Source of the DNA: Dillenia suffruticosa
Taxonomy: Eukaryota > Streptophyta > Magnoliopsida > Dilleniales > Dilleniaceae
Direction: 5' to 3'
DNA length: 64,000 bases
Assembly: GCA_033439265.1 (NCBI GenBank)
Contig: JAVTVX010000026.1
Location: 12,401,001 to 12,465,000, forward strand
Under the pieces are notes generated by a model. It did no database searches. It had not been told where the DNA came from and saw only the letters and a list, made by a program, of their open reading frames with translations. Position 1 is the first letter of the stretch; every line of letters begins with the position of its first letter. Shown one piece after another: positions 11,932-25,000 of this stretch. The translations under genes and the position numbers were made by a program.

Positions 11932-14630
11932 CTAGCTGTATGGAGAGCGAGGGTTGCATGGAGACACACATGTATTATATGAGCTGCATGAAAATGCACT
12001 CTCAAGTTTCTCTCACACCATTAAAGCCAAGTGTTGCAACTCTCAAGCTTCAGAAATGTAGTAGCATAAAGACTGCAGGTGTCCTGGTTTCTCTACGAGT
12101 TGACATGAAGTGTCTCTTTCTGCAGCGTGTCTCTTTCTGCATGCGCTGCGTTGGAGGGCTCTCTGTCTTCTCTCTGAATCTTCCTGCAGCCTTCTCTCTC
12201 TCACTAATAAAATAGAAATCAAAAAACAAAGGAAACCTGCTAACCAAGGAAATCTTTACTATTTTTTAAAATTAAAAAAAGGAATTAAATTCATCTTCTG
12301 CTACCCATCTGCAAGCATGTCACGAGACCGCCAATGGTTATTCTTTTCTTTATTTAAAATGTCGTTTGGGCCTTTTGGGTGCAACAAAGTTTTCCCAAAA
12401 TTCACAATTGATAATTCCAATAAGACGAAAACCAACCAACTTGCCAACAAAGTCTACTATACATCTCCAATATTCATAATTCATACGCAGGAATGTCATG
12501 GTGCTTGTACATATATAAAATTATTTTCTGAGAAAAGAATAAATATTGATAAAATTATTGCTGAAAGAGAGAACACTTACAATGGAATTCACGACTTTTG
12601 TTAAAGTATTTTCACCCTTATTTACGGCTTCAAAATATTCCCGATCAAAGAGAATAGCATTTTTCTTTCTTTTAAAAAAAAAAAATCCATATCCAGTAAT
12701 CACCTTGACCCTGACTAAATCTGATTTGAATCATGTGGAACCTTATGTTAGTTTTCTCTATACACAAAACTCAAATTTAAGATCTTATTTAAGAGGAGTT
12801 GGTGTCTGTCTTCCAGACCGACTAAGCAACAATGAAAATAGCATTTTTTTTAAGTTACACTTGAAGCAAGTCTTAATGTTAGTCTTAAAGTTACAAATTG
12901 TCAAAGAAAAAAGAAGCAAAATTATTGCTTAATAAATGAAATTAACATCAACACTAGTGTTTAATTTTTTTTTTTAATTTATGCACTTAAATAATAAAAA
13001 ATTATTATTCAAATATCTTTTCGAAATCTAGAGTTCAATCCCGTGAATGGTGAGGAAGAAAAAAATTTATGCAAAGGGTGACAAATAGGAAAGCACTTGG
13101 CCACACACACAGATATTTTTTTTTATTTCACCCCCAACCATACAATATGCTTTTTTAAAATGCATAAAGGGAGCCCGGGGGGAGGGGTCCCCTTTCCCTA
13201 TGTTGTGTGTTTCCAACATAATCTATTGATTTTGATTACCATGGAAGGGGAAGAGGGCACAGCCAGATTCGTCACCAACCTTATAATAGTGTGTCATGGG
13301 TTTCATTAAATAAAACATGCAACAACAACCGACACTGTGCGGGCCTTGTTTGGAAAAAAGTCAGATCATCTATCCTCATTTTATTTTATTTTTATTTTTA
13401 TTATAATATTTTTCAATTAAATTAAAGTTTTTTTTTACAAAATTATAAAAATTTATTAAAATGAAAACCTTTGGTTCCGAAATATAAAATTTTGTTTTTG
13501 TTTTTTTTATTTTTTATTTTTATCGAATGATATCTAAATTTTATTCGATTAATTTGGTTCAAATATTATAGGGTCCATTAAGGGGTTGGTCTCTAAAATC
13601 TCACTTTTTTATTTTCACGACTTTTACGACTCGAATCTAAAACCTATGATTAAGGGAATACAATATCCTTTCACTACACTCATCAGAATTTAGTTATGTA
13701 TATACATTTTTATATTGCGTTACGTGGTGGAACACACATTTAATTTCAATCAAAAAAGCAAACGGGGTCCTATCCTAAAACCAAGAAAAAGAACAATCTT
13801 AAATTATGGATGGGAAATTTGGAGGACCGTTTATGGGTCAAATTAATGTCAGGATTTTCTTTTTTTTTTTAATTCAAATTAAATGAGTTATCACATTCAA
13901 GATAAAATTAATCAAAAAAAAAAACATAATCGAAAATAGATTAAATATGATAAAAAATGAAAAAGATTTGAATTTGAATGTATTTATTCAGATTTTAGTA
14001 TTTTATTTAAATCTCTACACAATTAATGTTATTTAATTGAATTCTCATCACGTTCGATAATAATTTAGAATGATAATTATAGGATTTTAATAACTCTTTG
14101 ATACTTGAAAACCTATGTAAACCCTTTCTTAATGTATTGGATCTTTAAATTTAAATTTCTAAAGTTTATATCATTTATTTAAATTTCTTAATGTATAAAG
14201 TTTATACACGTCCCAAATATCATTTTATTGTTATAATAATCGTCGGAGTTTGTCAGAATCGCCGATAACCAGAAGTATATTTAATCCCTTTTTTCCGAGT
14301 TGTTTTATTTATGTTTAATTATTATTATATTTGGTATATAATATAATATTATAATTAGGGTTTAAGCTTAGGTGACCGATGTGGATGTGAATATGACCCC
14401 GCAATGACCTACCTTATATCTATATGGCCAACAATCCGGCAGTTATTTGGGGTACAGTTTAGGACACATGCTCACTGACTTTGGCTCAGTTTGGCTTGCG
14501 ATACCCACCATCCAAAGTGCTATTTGGTAGTCAATCGCAAGTCAGTTCAACTAATGTGATTGAAAATGTATTTCGCAATCATCTTAATTCATAGTTTTCA
14601 ATTCAAGTTTTACCTTTTCTCGAATGTTAA

Positions 14631-14631
<1 letters not shown>

Positions 14632-14663
<32 letters not shown>
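14632..14663. repeat. (AG)n microsatellite
   Basis: About 16 AG units in AT-rich intergenic DNA, the first of a pair of AG runs 110 bp apart. Confidence 0.93.
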
Positions 14664-14666
<3 letters not shown>

Positions 14667-14767
14667 TACATTTTTAATATAATTTGTATAACAAAATCTG
14701 GGGTTCAAGTATGACATCAAATTTACTCTATAATGCCAGCAAAGAAGTTTTATTTAGTTATATTTCA

Positions 14768-14769
<2 letters not shown>

Positions 14770-14812
<43 letters not shown>
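14770..14812. repeat. (AG)n microsatellite
   Basis: About 21 AG units, the longest pure dinucleotide run of this desert region. Confidence 0.93.
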
Positions 14813-14814
<2 letters not shown>

Positions 14815-17324
14815 GCATTGAGAGTCTAGGTTGTTAGAAATATCAGGGTCGAGGACAAGAAGGAAGCAAATTTTCCCAGCCTGTCTTGAGCCTTCATGTG
14901 GGCAGCAGATTCGGTTTCTTTCAAAATTATATATTACCTAACTCAAAGAAATACACCGAGTCTTCACCCGACAGCCATATCAATTATCGCATTCCGAGGT
15001 TGGGTTGAATTTCTTGCAGTAATGTGAATTGCTCCACAATTCCTGAACCCCACTTTTTTGGTTCAATGTAAGGCCACATATTTTATTTCGGTGCACCAAA
15101 TCATATGCAAAGGGTTTTTTTTTTAATAATATCTTGTATTCATTTTCAATTCGATTAAATCTGATTCGAATCGAATTTATTTCTTAATAAATAAATCTAT
15201 CATGATACATATTTTTTCGTACAAAATATTCAAATCTAAAATCTTGCTTAAACAATATCAATGTCTATTCATTATACTAATTAACTGTCTGTTAATTTAT
15301 TAATAGATTTGAATTTAATTTATTCAATTAGGTCATACATCTATATGGAATGGGGAAATATAATATATATTTTGTATTATATTTTGAGCAAGACAAGTAT
15401 TATAATTTTGATGTCGCAAACAATTTTTGAGCTTATAATTTTAATTCTCTTATTAATAAATTTGAATGTGAATTATGGTAAGTTTGGTTTGGGGAGGTGG
15501 AGCTGGAGGCGGAGACGGAGGCAGAAGAAAAAATGGAGATTTACTTCATCAGGTAAAAATAAATACATTTTCTTTTATTTTATTTAGTAAGAGTGGAAAG
15601 GAAGGAAATTGGTATCACTTTTCCTTGTTTGATTGGAATGAAAAGTCGAGAGAATAGAGAAAGAAATAGGTATTACTCTCCCTAAACTATATAAAATTGA
15701 AAAAAAAAAGAATAATTTTATTTACGTACAGATTTTTATTACAATCTTAATTTGTACTCAAGTGGAAAGAATTTTTTTTTTTTTTTTGATGTAGAGGGTG
15801 TGCTATTCATCCCCCCTTTTACTTTCATCTTCATTTTCAAACCAAATCAAATGAGTGTAATCTCCTGTATTTCACCTGATATTTACGTTTCTTTATCTTT
15901 TCCTCTCATTTTACACATTAACCAAACTTACCGTTATTCAACCTCTCTCGCTCTCTCTTTTTCTTTTATTTTCTTTTTTTTTTTCTTTCTAGAACTTACA
16001 TCCTTACTTCTAATTTTGTGTCGGACAATTTTAACGAGACACCATCCTCTCTCCCAGAACTCTTGCAAGAATTATTGGAGAGCAAGTTTAAAAAATAAGG
16101 GAGGGCAGAGCAGTCTGCCTGCCAAGGATGTTGCCCTGAAATTTTGTATTCATATTTTAGGCCCATCTTGGACATGTCATATATTATTGCGATATCTTAA
16201 TAACATAAAAACAAATTATGAGCAAGTTGGCTTGGTAAGAGGCTGATCCGGAGAACTATGCGCCCTCTCTACCGGGACACTTAATAAAAATATGAAGAAA
16301 GACCAATGTGAGTCTGAACATGTTTCTGATGTAATTGTATATTCCATTGCTAAGATACATTAGAAGTTACTCTATAGATTGAGTCAATACCATTTACACT
16401 TGAATCCATGTCATTGAAAGACCAATAATCTCTCTCTCCCCTCCCCCTCACCCCAAAAAAAGGGGTACCACATGCACTAAATATTGTAGTACGAAGGACT
16501 GAGGTGGATCATTGACTTGGTACTGTGGACAAAGAATAACATCATGGAACCAAGTCTGATGGGGCTCCAAGAAGACTTGCATGTATCAGTCGTCATTTAG
16601 CTAATAAGCCCGTGAGAATTGAAGTTCTACCAGTGGTACTTCCTCATATGAACCATTACACTTGGAGAGTTCTAATAAACGTTGTAATAATTACATTAAA
16701 CCAAATTTTGTAGTGCATCAATACTATTTGACTAAGTCTAGCATCTTACAAGTAATACCACGGAACTAAGTCTCATAATCATAATAGCTAGTGTTACATT
16801 AAGTATGATGGTCGGCATAAGATCATCATACTCGGTCCCTCTTTAATATGCGAGGTCTGTAAATATAACCTAGAATTTTCTAAGAGTTCTCTTGTAAATG
16901 TCGACTTAAAAGCTATATGTAAAGAGTTCAAATTATAATATCCATCACACAGGAAAGAGAAATGAGAAAAATAACTTCTCATCTCCATGGCACATTGTGG
17001 ATGGTGGGAATGTTGTAGGCTAAAGCATGTAGGTTCTTAGGAAACCAAAAGACTAGGCTTACCTTGAAGGTTCCCAGATTAGAACCTAAGCCAAGGTTTA
17101 TCTGAGGCACCCATTCATGCATTCAAAACATTGTCCCACGAATAAATTAGACACGCCCCACCTTGTTTTGAAACAGAAATTTTATATTGCCAAAAGAAGA
17201 GGAGGGGGGGGGGAATACCCTGAACTTAGCATTAAAGAAAGAAGTTTAGAAATTTTGTCCTCTGATGATCAGGTTAGGCTATATTTGTAGCGTAAGGTGG
17301 TAGTGGCACAGGCTCAAAGCTCCC

Positions 17325-17325
<1 letters not shown>

Positions 17326-17356
<31 letters not shown>
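17326..17356. repeat. (GA)n microsatellite
   Basis: About 15 GA units just beyond the 3' flank of the helicase pseudogene. Confidence 0.9.
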
Positions 17357-17360
<4 letters not shown>

Positions 17361-17439
17361 ATTAAAGCGTTGCATGTGCAGCGCATTGTCCTTCAGATAA
17401 CAATGAACCTACGTTTATCCCCTGTAGACTAGGTCTCCA

Positions 17440-18106
17440 GGCCCTACCATAAGCAAAAGCTTCTGCAAATGGAATGAACTAAAGTACAGCACGACCCCCT
17501 TGACGAGTCGTGACAAATCACTGCATGCAAATTGCAAAGAAAGCCAGGTTGCCCAGAAAATTGAAGTTCATAAGATATGGGAAATAAGAATATTCCTGCT
17601 AAGCAAATTCTTAGATTTTTTATACTGTTCCAAAGCGGCAAAATAATGGTATACACACATTGAGAAAGATTTCCAGTGCTTGAGACCTGAACATGAACTG
17701 AAAGAATCAAGAAGTCTCACCTCTCAGGTCAAGAGTTTTGCAACATTCCAGTTTCACCAGCTTCATATACAAGCCTGTCAAAAATAATTCCCATTTTCCA
17801 AATCCAAAAGCTTGGGCAGGATTAGGTCAGATCCAGAATTCTTGACCATTGGCTGTCGAAGGAAGCTGGATCTTCTTGTATGAAAGCAAAGCACAGCACT
17901 TTCAAGCCCACCCAGATTTGACGTGACCATGACAACTTGTTGGTAAATGATCAGGCCAGAGACCGCGACAGTAATAAAGTCAATATAGGTTTCAGGTAGG
18001 CCCCCGGATGATGCAACTGTGGCAAGCAATCCTTCTCGGAGCCCATTGTCACTGTGTGAGCCTTTTCTGAAGAAGCCTTCTTTATGAAGTGCATAGTTAT
18101 TTCAGT
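17440..18106 (-). other. Probable 3' flank/UTR remnant of the helicase pseudogene
   Basis: This follows the ancestral stop codon (18107-18109) on the minus strand. Base composition is like the pseudogene exons and unlike the AT desert to the left, and short open frames (17444-17710, 17778-18029) show no family match. I read it as old 3'UTR; it could include a downstream intron. Confidence 0.35.
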
Positions 18107-21100
18107 TCAATTGTGACCCTTCTTGCTCCTTTTCAATAACATTGACACATGCTCGATGTACTCATGGCCCATATGATTTCCACCCCTTAGCCATTGAAGA
18201 GCTTAAGCTGCAGCATCTTTCTCCGCACTCTTGTAGTTGTTACAAGGTTGTCCCATTATCTGCATTCCATTGAACTATACAATGACCCAGCATTGATTGT
18301 TCTTCAATTGCTTCGTCTTATACGTCGGTCCAGCATATCCTGTCGTAGTTAGCAATGTCTGAAGCTGACTTTCACCCCCAGATCCACTTTCAGTACTTGA
18401 AAACGAAGGTGGCAGGGGCTGCCATCACACAATATATCTTTGAGGGCTTAATACCCTGCCAGCCAAATTCAAATCTACCTTCACATTGGTCCTCAGAGAC
18501 CAGCAAACGAACTGCTGATGTTAGCTCATGATAGGTGTGCATGTCCATCTTAAGATATGACAGCTGACAGAAAATACTAGGGCTCATTTGCAAAAGTAAA
18601 CTGATCAAGTTCATAATATGCTTGAAATCAGACAGACACGGAGAGAGATAACATCTACATAATCATGCAAAGTTGGAAAGGGTCCCTTGAAACAGCGAAG
18701 TGCAATCTTCTGAACCAGATCCAAAATGTAGTAAAGAAGTTCCGGCAGGAAAGTATTTCAGGGTTATACTTACCTTGTTCTGAATTAATTCATCAAGCTC
18801 TTTATTCAAGTTTAAAAGCAGACCTGTAGTAGCAGGTTTCATAAAAAATTTCCAAGTAGCCCCCCCAACAATTTCAGGTGTGCATCCTGTCAAAACAAGG
18901 AATTGTTCTTGCTGCAGTAAGGTACCAAGTTTACTGGTGTGAAATAAACATACAAGGACAATGATTTAAGTACAAGGACAATGATTTAAGTGAGAAGACA
19001 ATTTGGAAGCCAACTGTGTCTCCTTTTGATATACTTCCTCCAAATAGGAGGAGAACTGAGTCAGAAACAGCTGCAGAATCATGAAGAAAGTTCACTTTTA
19101 TCTTCTTGTTGAAAACTAACCATGGATATGGAATTCTGGAGTCCCGAGCATTAACCGAGTTCTAGGCAAGCAAAGTTCATGCCGTTAGAAACTATATCGT
19201 CTTTTTTTTTGTGGGGAAAGGGGGGGCATCATTATGATGCATTAGCTCATGATTCATGAAGCCTTGTCAATGAACCACCAATTGTGCATGGAAACAGTAG
19301 AGAAAACGAGTGAAACAAATTGGTAACCAAATAACAGATACAATGAGTACTTGACTATCCTCCATTGTCTTGAGTGTCAAGGCCTTTTCATTATGCTGTA
19401 AACAGCTTTGGTTAGTTTCAAAAAAATAACTCCAAGAGAAAACATAAATATCTCAAAAATAGGTTGCAGTCAAATTGTCATGAAACAGTTCAGAGAGACA
19501 CATCATCTTTTAAGTAAAACACCTAGGCCATGCATTTCTATCACCTATCTTATTCGGCCACAAGCACCACAAAGAAAAGAAAATCAAATAAAGCACCAAG
19601 CGTACCACCACAGAGCAAACTCCAAGATAGAGACCATAACAAATAATTGCTCGGAGTAGATGGTCATCATAACTCCATGCATTGAAAGTGCTAATGTTGT
19701 CATCAACCAGACCGGTATCCTTGAGCAAGGAAAAGAACTCCCGTTGAAAAGCATAGATAGTTTTCATAGACTGCCGAAAGAAAATTCTTCCAGAAGTATT
19801 CATATCCAGCAAAATCTCTTTCACATCCCTCCATCCCTGATAGGCCCGAACCAGTGCAAGGTGATCACTATAATCACAAGAGAACTGAGCTTTCATACCC
19901 TCTGCTAGCAGTACAAGAGAACAGGCCAGAAATTTACAATAAATGCCCGTATCAAGAGTACTAAAACTTAGACTATGTAATAGATATACTTGAGTGACAA
20001 TTGAAGACAGTTAAAAATCTTTCCTTTTGAACAAAATTGCCAGTCAGAAGGCTAATCACAGTGAGATTATTTAAAGCATATAAAACCAATCATGTTTTAT
20101 ACTGACAGCAAAATGATATTTAAGAAAACAAAGTATTGAAATCAGGAAATGTCATCAGCCTTCACCAAATCATTTATGTCCTATACACTAGACTGGAAAA
20201 ATATGAATTGAAGAAGTTAAAATATCAGCCAATGCAGCCACTGCCGGGCAAACAAAGTGCTATGGCAGCCATTTCCCTTTTTTCTCTTACTTTTCTTTCA
20301 ATTGCCAAGAAAATGACATTATAACATCCTTACAAAAGATGATTTCATACTGGAGTCCCATCCCAAGCCCCATGATGATATCTTACTGCTACAAAAGTTC
20401 TAAATTTCATTCTTCCACCTTCCTCTATATGTGCATAAACTTAAAATACAAAACGTATTCTTTATCTGTTCGGTGAAGCAAACTAGTAAATACATTGCGA
20501 TTTTGTATCATTTCCATGGGAAATTATAGAAAATGATGATGATTTATCCAACCAATAAAAAACACACTTGCATCCTTCTTGTCTAGTGGTGTCAGGAAAA
20601 GATCTCTAACACTAAGACCAGAAACAACAGTTGAAATAGGATCCAACCAATTAAAGATAGCACCCAATATAAGCATCTTTCCAAGCTTGGGTTCCACAGG
20701 AAGCATCGTCAAGTGGCATCCCGTCAAAAAAAAATTCAATGAAATCAGGCAAATAATCCTCAATGTGGATCCTCATATTGCAAAAAGAAACCCCAAACAG
20801 ATAAAAGAAAAGGAAACGCTTGCAAACCTGGAACAGTAAGATTCTCGTTCACAACCAAAGGTTCAATAATCAATAACATTTTCAACCTACAACAATGCAA
20901 CTAATTTTAAGTAATTTGATCAGGTGCAAAAGAACTGCACTAATAATAGGAAATTCAAGTAAATGCCTTAATTTAACTGCAAAGAAAACAAAGGAAAAAC
21001 GTTTGGTAAGTTACACATAAAAATATCCTGGTAGGTAATCAGGTGGATCATTACCATAAGCAACTCTTGTGATTGCAATACCCTTGACAAGAACTCTGAA

Positions 21101-21717
21101 ATACTCCCAAGTTTTAAGCTCTTGATTTGCAGACAATGGGATCGCAGAGGTGTTCTTGAAATTTCTGGTAATTGATAATCAGCAAAAGCATTATACACAC
21201 ATCTAGGATAAAGATGGTAATATTCACAGAGTTGAACACAACCAGCTCTTCCTCTTCTTTGCATTTCTCACAAGTGGCAAAAACAGGAAATTATTCCAGA
21301 CAAAATACATACATGGTACTATTTCCACACACCTACAAGCTCACACATGCACAAGTAAATGATCCCAAAGATCAATGCACAAGTAATTTGTCATAGTCCA
21401 ACCTATTAAGGCCAGCACTGAGATTGATATAGGAACATGGACCAAAAATATACAGGCTTTAACCCAAAGGCCCAATTGCAAGAACATTGCAGCAGGTGGT
21501 TGAATGCCTTTAAAAGAGTTGGAGGGGGATCCTACTAACAGAACTAGCATGACAATCTGAGTCCGAATCAGTAGATGGTTGAATGCGATAAGAGAGAGAG
21601 AGGAAAAAAAAAATCCTCCAAGCAGAACTAACATGACAATCCTCGAGCATATCAGAAAGTAAATCAAAATACATAAATGTGGCTCTATCTTCTGCACTAT
21701 TACATTAAATTAAACTT

Positions 21718-21790
21718 GGGGATGTAGCTCAGATGGTAAAATGCTCACTTAGCATGCGAGAGGTACAGGGATCGATACCCCACATCTCCA
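21718..21790 (+). tRNA. tRNA-Ala (AGC), probably degenerate
   Basis: A 73-nt sequence with a 7-bp acceptor stem (GGGGATG/CATCTCC, one G-U pair), anticodon loop CTTAGCA (anticodon AGC) and T-loop ATCGATA. It closely resembles plant tRNA-Ala. There are several departures from the expected stems: the D-stem 3' half reads AAAT where GAGC is expected, and there is one A-C mismatch in the anticodon stem and two mismatches in the T-stem (CAGGG/CCCCA). Most look like G-to-A changes, as expected for a decaying copy. A TTTT lies about 13 nt downstream. It sits antisense inside an intron of the helicase pseudogene and is followed directly by LINE/SINE-type tails, so it may be the head of a SINE instead of a functional tRNA gene. 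Confidence 0.6.
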
Positions 21791-21820
21791 CTTCACCTGC
21801 CATTTTCAAGTACTCGTATG

Positions 21821-22079
21821 AACCGAGGAAGAGGGAGACCTAAGAAGACTTTGATATCTAAATATAGATGAAAATATGATACAAGATTGAGTACAACGGC
21901 GGTAAAGTATCTATATCACCGACTCCACTTAGTGGAATAAAAGCACGATTATAGTTGTCGTTTAAAGAAAACAATCATAAAAGTGAGTATATGATATGAA
22001 ATAGAGTACAATGGCGTAAAAGAATTCATATAGCCAACCTCACTTGGTGGGAAAAAAGCTTGATTGTTATTGTAGTTGT
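21821..22079 (+). mobile_element. Two tandem RTE-LINE/Au-SINE-like 3' tails
   Basis: Segments 21876-21960 and 21990-22079 are diverged copies of the same unit: GATA..GAGTACAA(C/T)GGCG, then a CCGACTCCACTTAGTGG-like core, then a GATTxTTxTxGTTG end. This core (ATATAGCCxACCTCACTTGGTGGG...GCTTGATTGTT) is the well-known 3' end shared by plant RTE-type LINEs and Au-type SINEs. The stretch 21821-21850 (CGAGGAAGAGGGAGACCTAAGAAGAC) resembles the end of the LINE reverse-transcriptase ORF. No intact ORF is present; these are fragments. Confidence 0.6.
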
Positions 22080-25000
22080 AAAATTATAAAGATCACAACA
22101 ATGGAATGCAAAATTCAAAACAATTGGATTACTGAAGCAGGGTCTTATTTGCTGTGTAGAGACTTCAGAACTCCAGGAAGGAAGCAACCAGGGAGTATTA
22201 TTTAATGCATCATATGATGACTCTTTGGCCTTCCCACAGTTGATAACAAAGACAACATCATTAACTGTAATACTTGACTCAGCAATATTTGTTGCCAGCA
22301 CTATTTTTCTCACTCCATCATCCAGCTCATTGAAAATTAACCTCTAAATGTGACCAAAAAGATCAATTTAGAGCATGCAACTTCAACGAAGCATGTATTA
22401 GAAAGCAAATGCAACCAAAAGATGTGTAGTCACAGAAAAAAAGGATGAGAAATTTATATCGGTACACTACCTGATCTGCACGGGCCACAGCACCATGGCA
22501 TGCAAGCAACAAAAACCGGTAGGGATCTCCCAAAATAGCATTAGTTAGGAGCTTATCCTTTAAAGAACTTATGTCATCCCAAGCAGTCATAAACACCAAA
22601 ACAGCAGCAGGCTTTTCCTACTCACATATGTGGAAGAGCAAATATTCAATAAGGTTAAACCCCATAGAATCAGGATTCCAGCAAGACAAAGATTCTCGAG
22701 TCTGTATGAATCCTTTACGTCTGCTGATCTGAGGGCATACTAATAATGTTTCAAATGTTTACACATCACCAAAAAGGCAAAAGAACAATATTAGAGAAGC
22801 TAAAATATGCAAAGTAAAAAATTCCTAAATCACATAACTCAACCAAGGAAGCAAGTTGACTCTTCAGAGCTTGTTTATTCATTTTCCCGTCTTTTCTTGA
22901 CCATAATCATCAATTTGGTTGTAAGCGGTCAGTCTATATCCGGTCATTTCAAGAACATTCTCCAAGAAATGTGTTCGTACAGGATATGTGAAACCCTGAA
23001 CTCGACCAAAAAGCGAGAGATGTGAGCCATATGGAATTATCAACCTGTTTAGACGTATCTCAACCAGAATGTAACTATAAAAACATCTTTTCCTTCTAAC
23101 GCATGATCCGAATCTCATTTTTCTCATGACCCAGAAAGTTCAAACTTCAAATCATCTATTTCTCCCTCGTTTGTTCCAAATCTGCAGTATAAATTCTCAC
23201 AAACTGAAATCTCTCTTTCACTCCTTTGACTAGTTCACATGGTAAAACAGTATAGTCATGTCAACAGCCACTTTTAAATGACACTCCATTTATTACCCTT
23301 AATGTCCAATCTTTTATCACCTTTGCACAGTTCCCAAGTTCCATTATCAATCTTATCTTGAATTGATGCCCTTTCTCCATATAAGTTCTTTCCTGTTGTC
23401 TGGAAAAGATTTTTATCACAGGCAAATTCATGGAAATATATTTTTGAATAAGTTGATTTAACAAGATTTGGGAAGGACCTAAAGTTATACTTGAATAGGG
23501 AACTCCATCATTACCAAATTGTAATTTCTCACATATTTTTCATGCATGGAAAATAACATCCAAGATGAAAATTATTATCCTAGATTTCAGGAGACTTCTG
23601 TGAACATGGAAAAATCTTTTCCTGGATTTCATTTTCTTTTGCAGAAATTTCCTCGAACAACACAAGCTCAAATTAAAAAGATTCTACTTTATAGTATAAC
23701 TTCAATCCCATCTCCTGATATGAAAATTTAGTACCAATAGATGATGTTTTGTTCAGCTCTTGCAGTCTCTTTTTTTTTTTTTTCTCGTTGAAGGTATTGC
23801 CTTATAATCATCCAATCATCACTTGAAACAGAAGTATGATAGTCACAATACCAATAAGCCACCAGCATATTAGAATTAAATTAAAATAATGAATGAAAAA
23901 CATGACAAAAGAAGAAACAGATCAGCCATTAAACAGCCAATAATCTCATGAGGAGATATCAACAAATTGCACACAAGCATATATTTAACTTACCGGAATG
24001 TGAATCAATGGAGCCCCACCAGAATATGACGAGAAGAGGTCCGCATCTTAAGGAGAACTCATCAAAATCAGCCTCAACTCTAGTCAATGAGGAAGGAGAT
24101 CTTTTAGGACAATAAGCAAGATATCTGCACCACATGTTTACCATGGTAAGAGATCATAGTTTAAATTTAATGTCCTATGGACCTCAGTATACTACTGACC
24201 ATTCATTCCATGCTCATGGATCTCATCCACAACAACATGAGTTACACCTTTCAAGTTTCTATCAACCAGTAACCTTCTCAGCAGGATGGCAGTGGTGCAG
24301 AATAAAAGGTATCTCAATCTTTCATACCCTCCAGCCGAACTTTACATTCAACCTGTAGATGTAAACAAGAACGAGGAAGACCAAAAACCACTTAATCTTC
24401 TTTACAAAGATAATCAGCACAAGGGCAGATAAAGTAAGTTCCATAAGAATTTTTTCAACGCAGCAAAAACTTACAGATTCACCCAATATATCCCCTCTCT
24501 CACAAGCAACTCTTTCAGAAACTGACATGGAAGATATCATCCTAGGTTGAGTACAGATAATATTGCATACAGCACCTCATACAGACTCTATTTCAGATTC
24601 CAAAATGAATTGGGCAATTTGCGTGGTCTTCCCACAGCCAGTCTCACCTGATATGATAACAACCTGCAAAATAATAACACATACTTACTACACAAGTTGT
24701 AATTAAGGAATTGCAATTGTTGCCATCAAAAGACCTCACAATAAAATTTTCCATTCTTTATCTTTCTGCTGAATAAGACTTCTTATGAACTTGCCTCCCA
24801 TGAAGCTCATCCAAACTCTCTCTCAGTAGAAACCATTCCAACTTTAAGTGGAACTCCTATTCCCTCTCAAAATCCAATGACTTCCAAATGAATGTCTAAC
24901 TATCTCTTCTTCTATCACTCTCTCTATCTTGACTATCTTTCCAGATTTCTTATTGTCTGTAATAACTGTTTACTAAATGCTACAAATGTTTGATATCAAC

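Larger units (their letters stand above)
8900..17430. other. AT-rich intergenic DNA with microsatellites
   Basis: About 8.5 kb without a recognisable gene. It holds three strong microsatellites (separate entries), several poly-T runs and a GGAGGCGGAGAC-type purine tract at 15490-15535. Two islands of more balanced composition exist. Around 14360-14530 is a stretch with a TTGGCTCAGTTTGGCTTGCG motif. Around 16430-17160 is a stretch with two weakly similar sub-segments near 16500 and 16720. Neither gives a protein match. Frames such as 15752-16246 are low-complexity Phe/Leu/Ser translations of pyrimidine tracts. Confidence 0.55.

Noticed and set aside
12110-12604. A 164-codon plus-strand frame
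   Set aside because: Composition is low and no motif is recognised; it is one of several overlapping chance frames beside a microsatellite.
13330-13430. A TTGTTTGGA...CATCTATCCTCATT stretch resembling the end of a common plant MITE
   Set aside because: Too short and degenerate; no opposite terminal repeat located.
15752-16246. A 164-codon plus-strand frame
   Set aside because: Phe/Ser-rich translation of pyrimidine tracts; no family resemblance.
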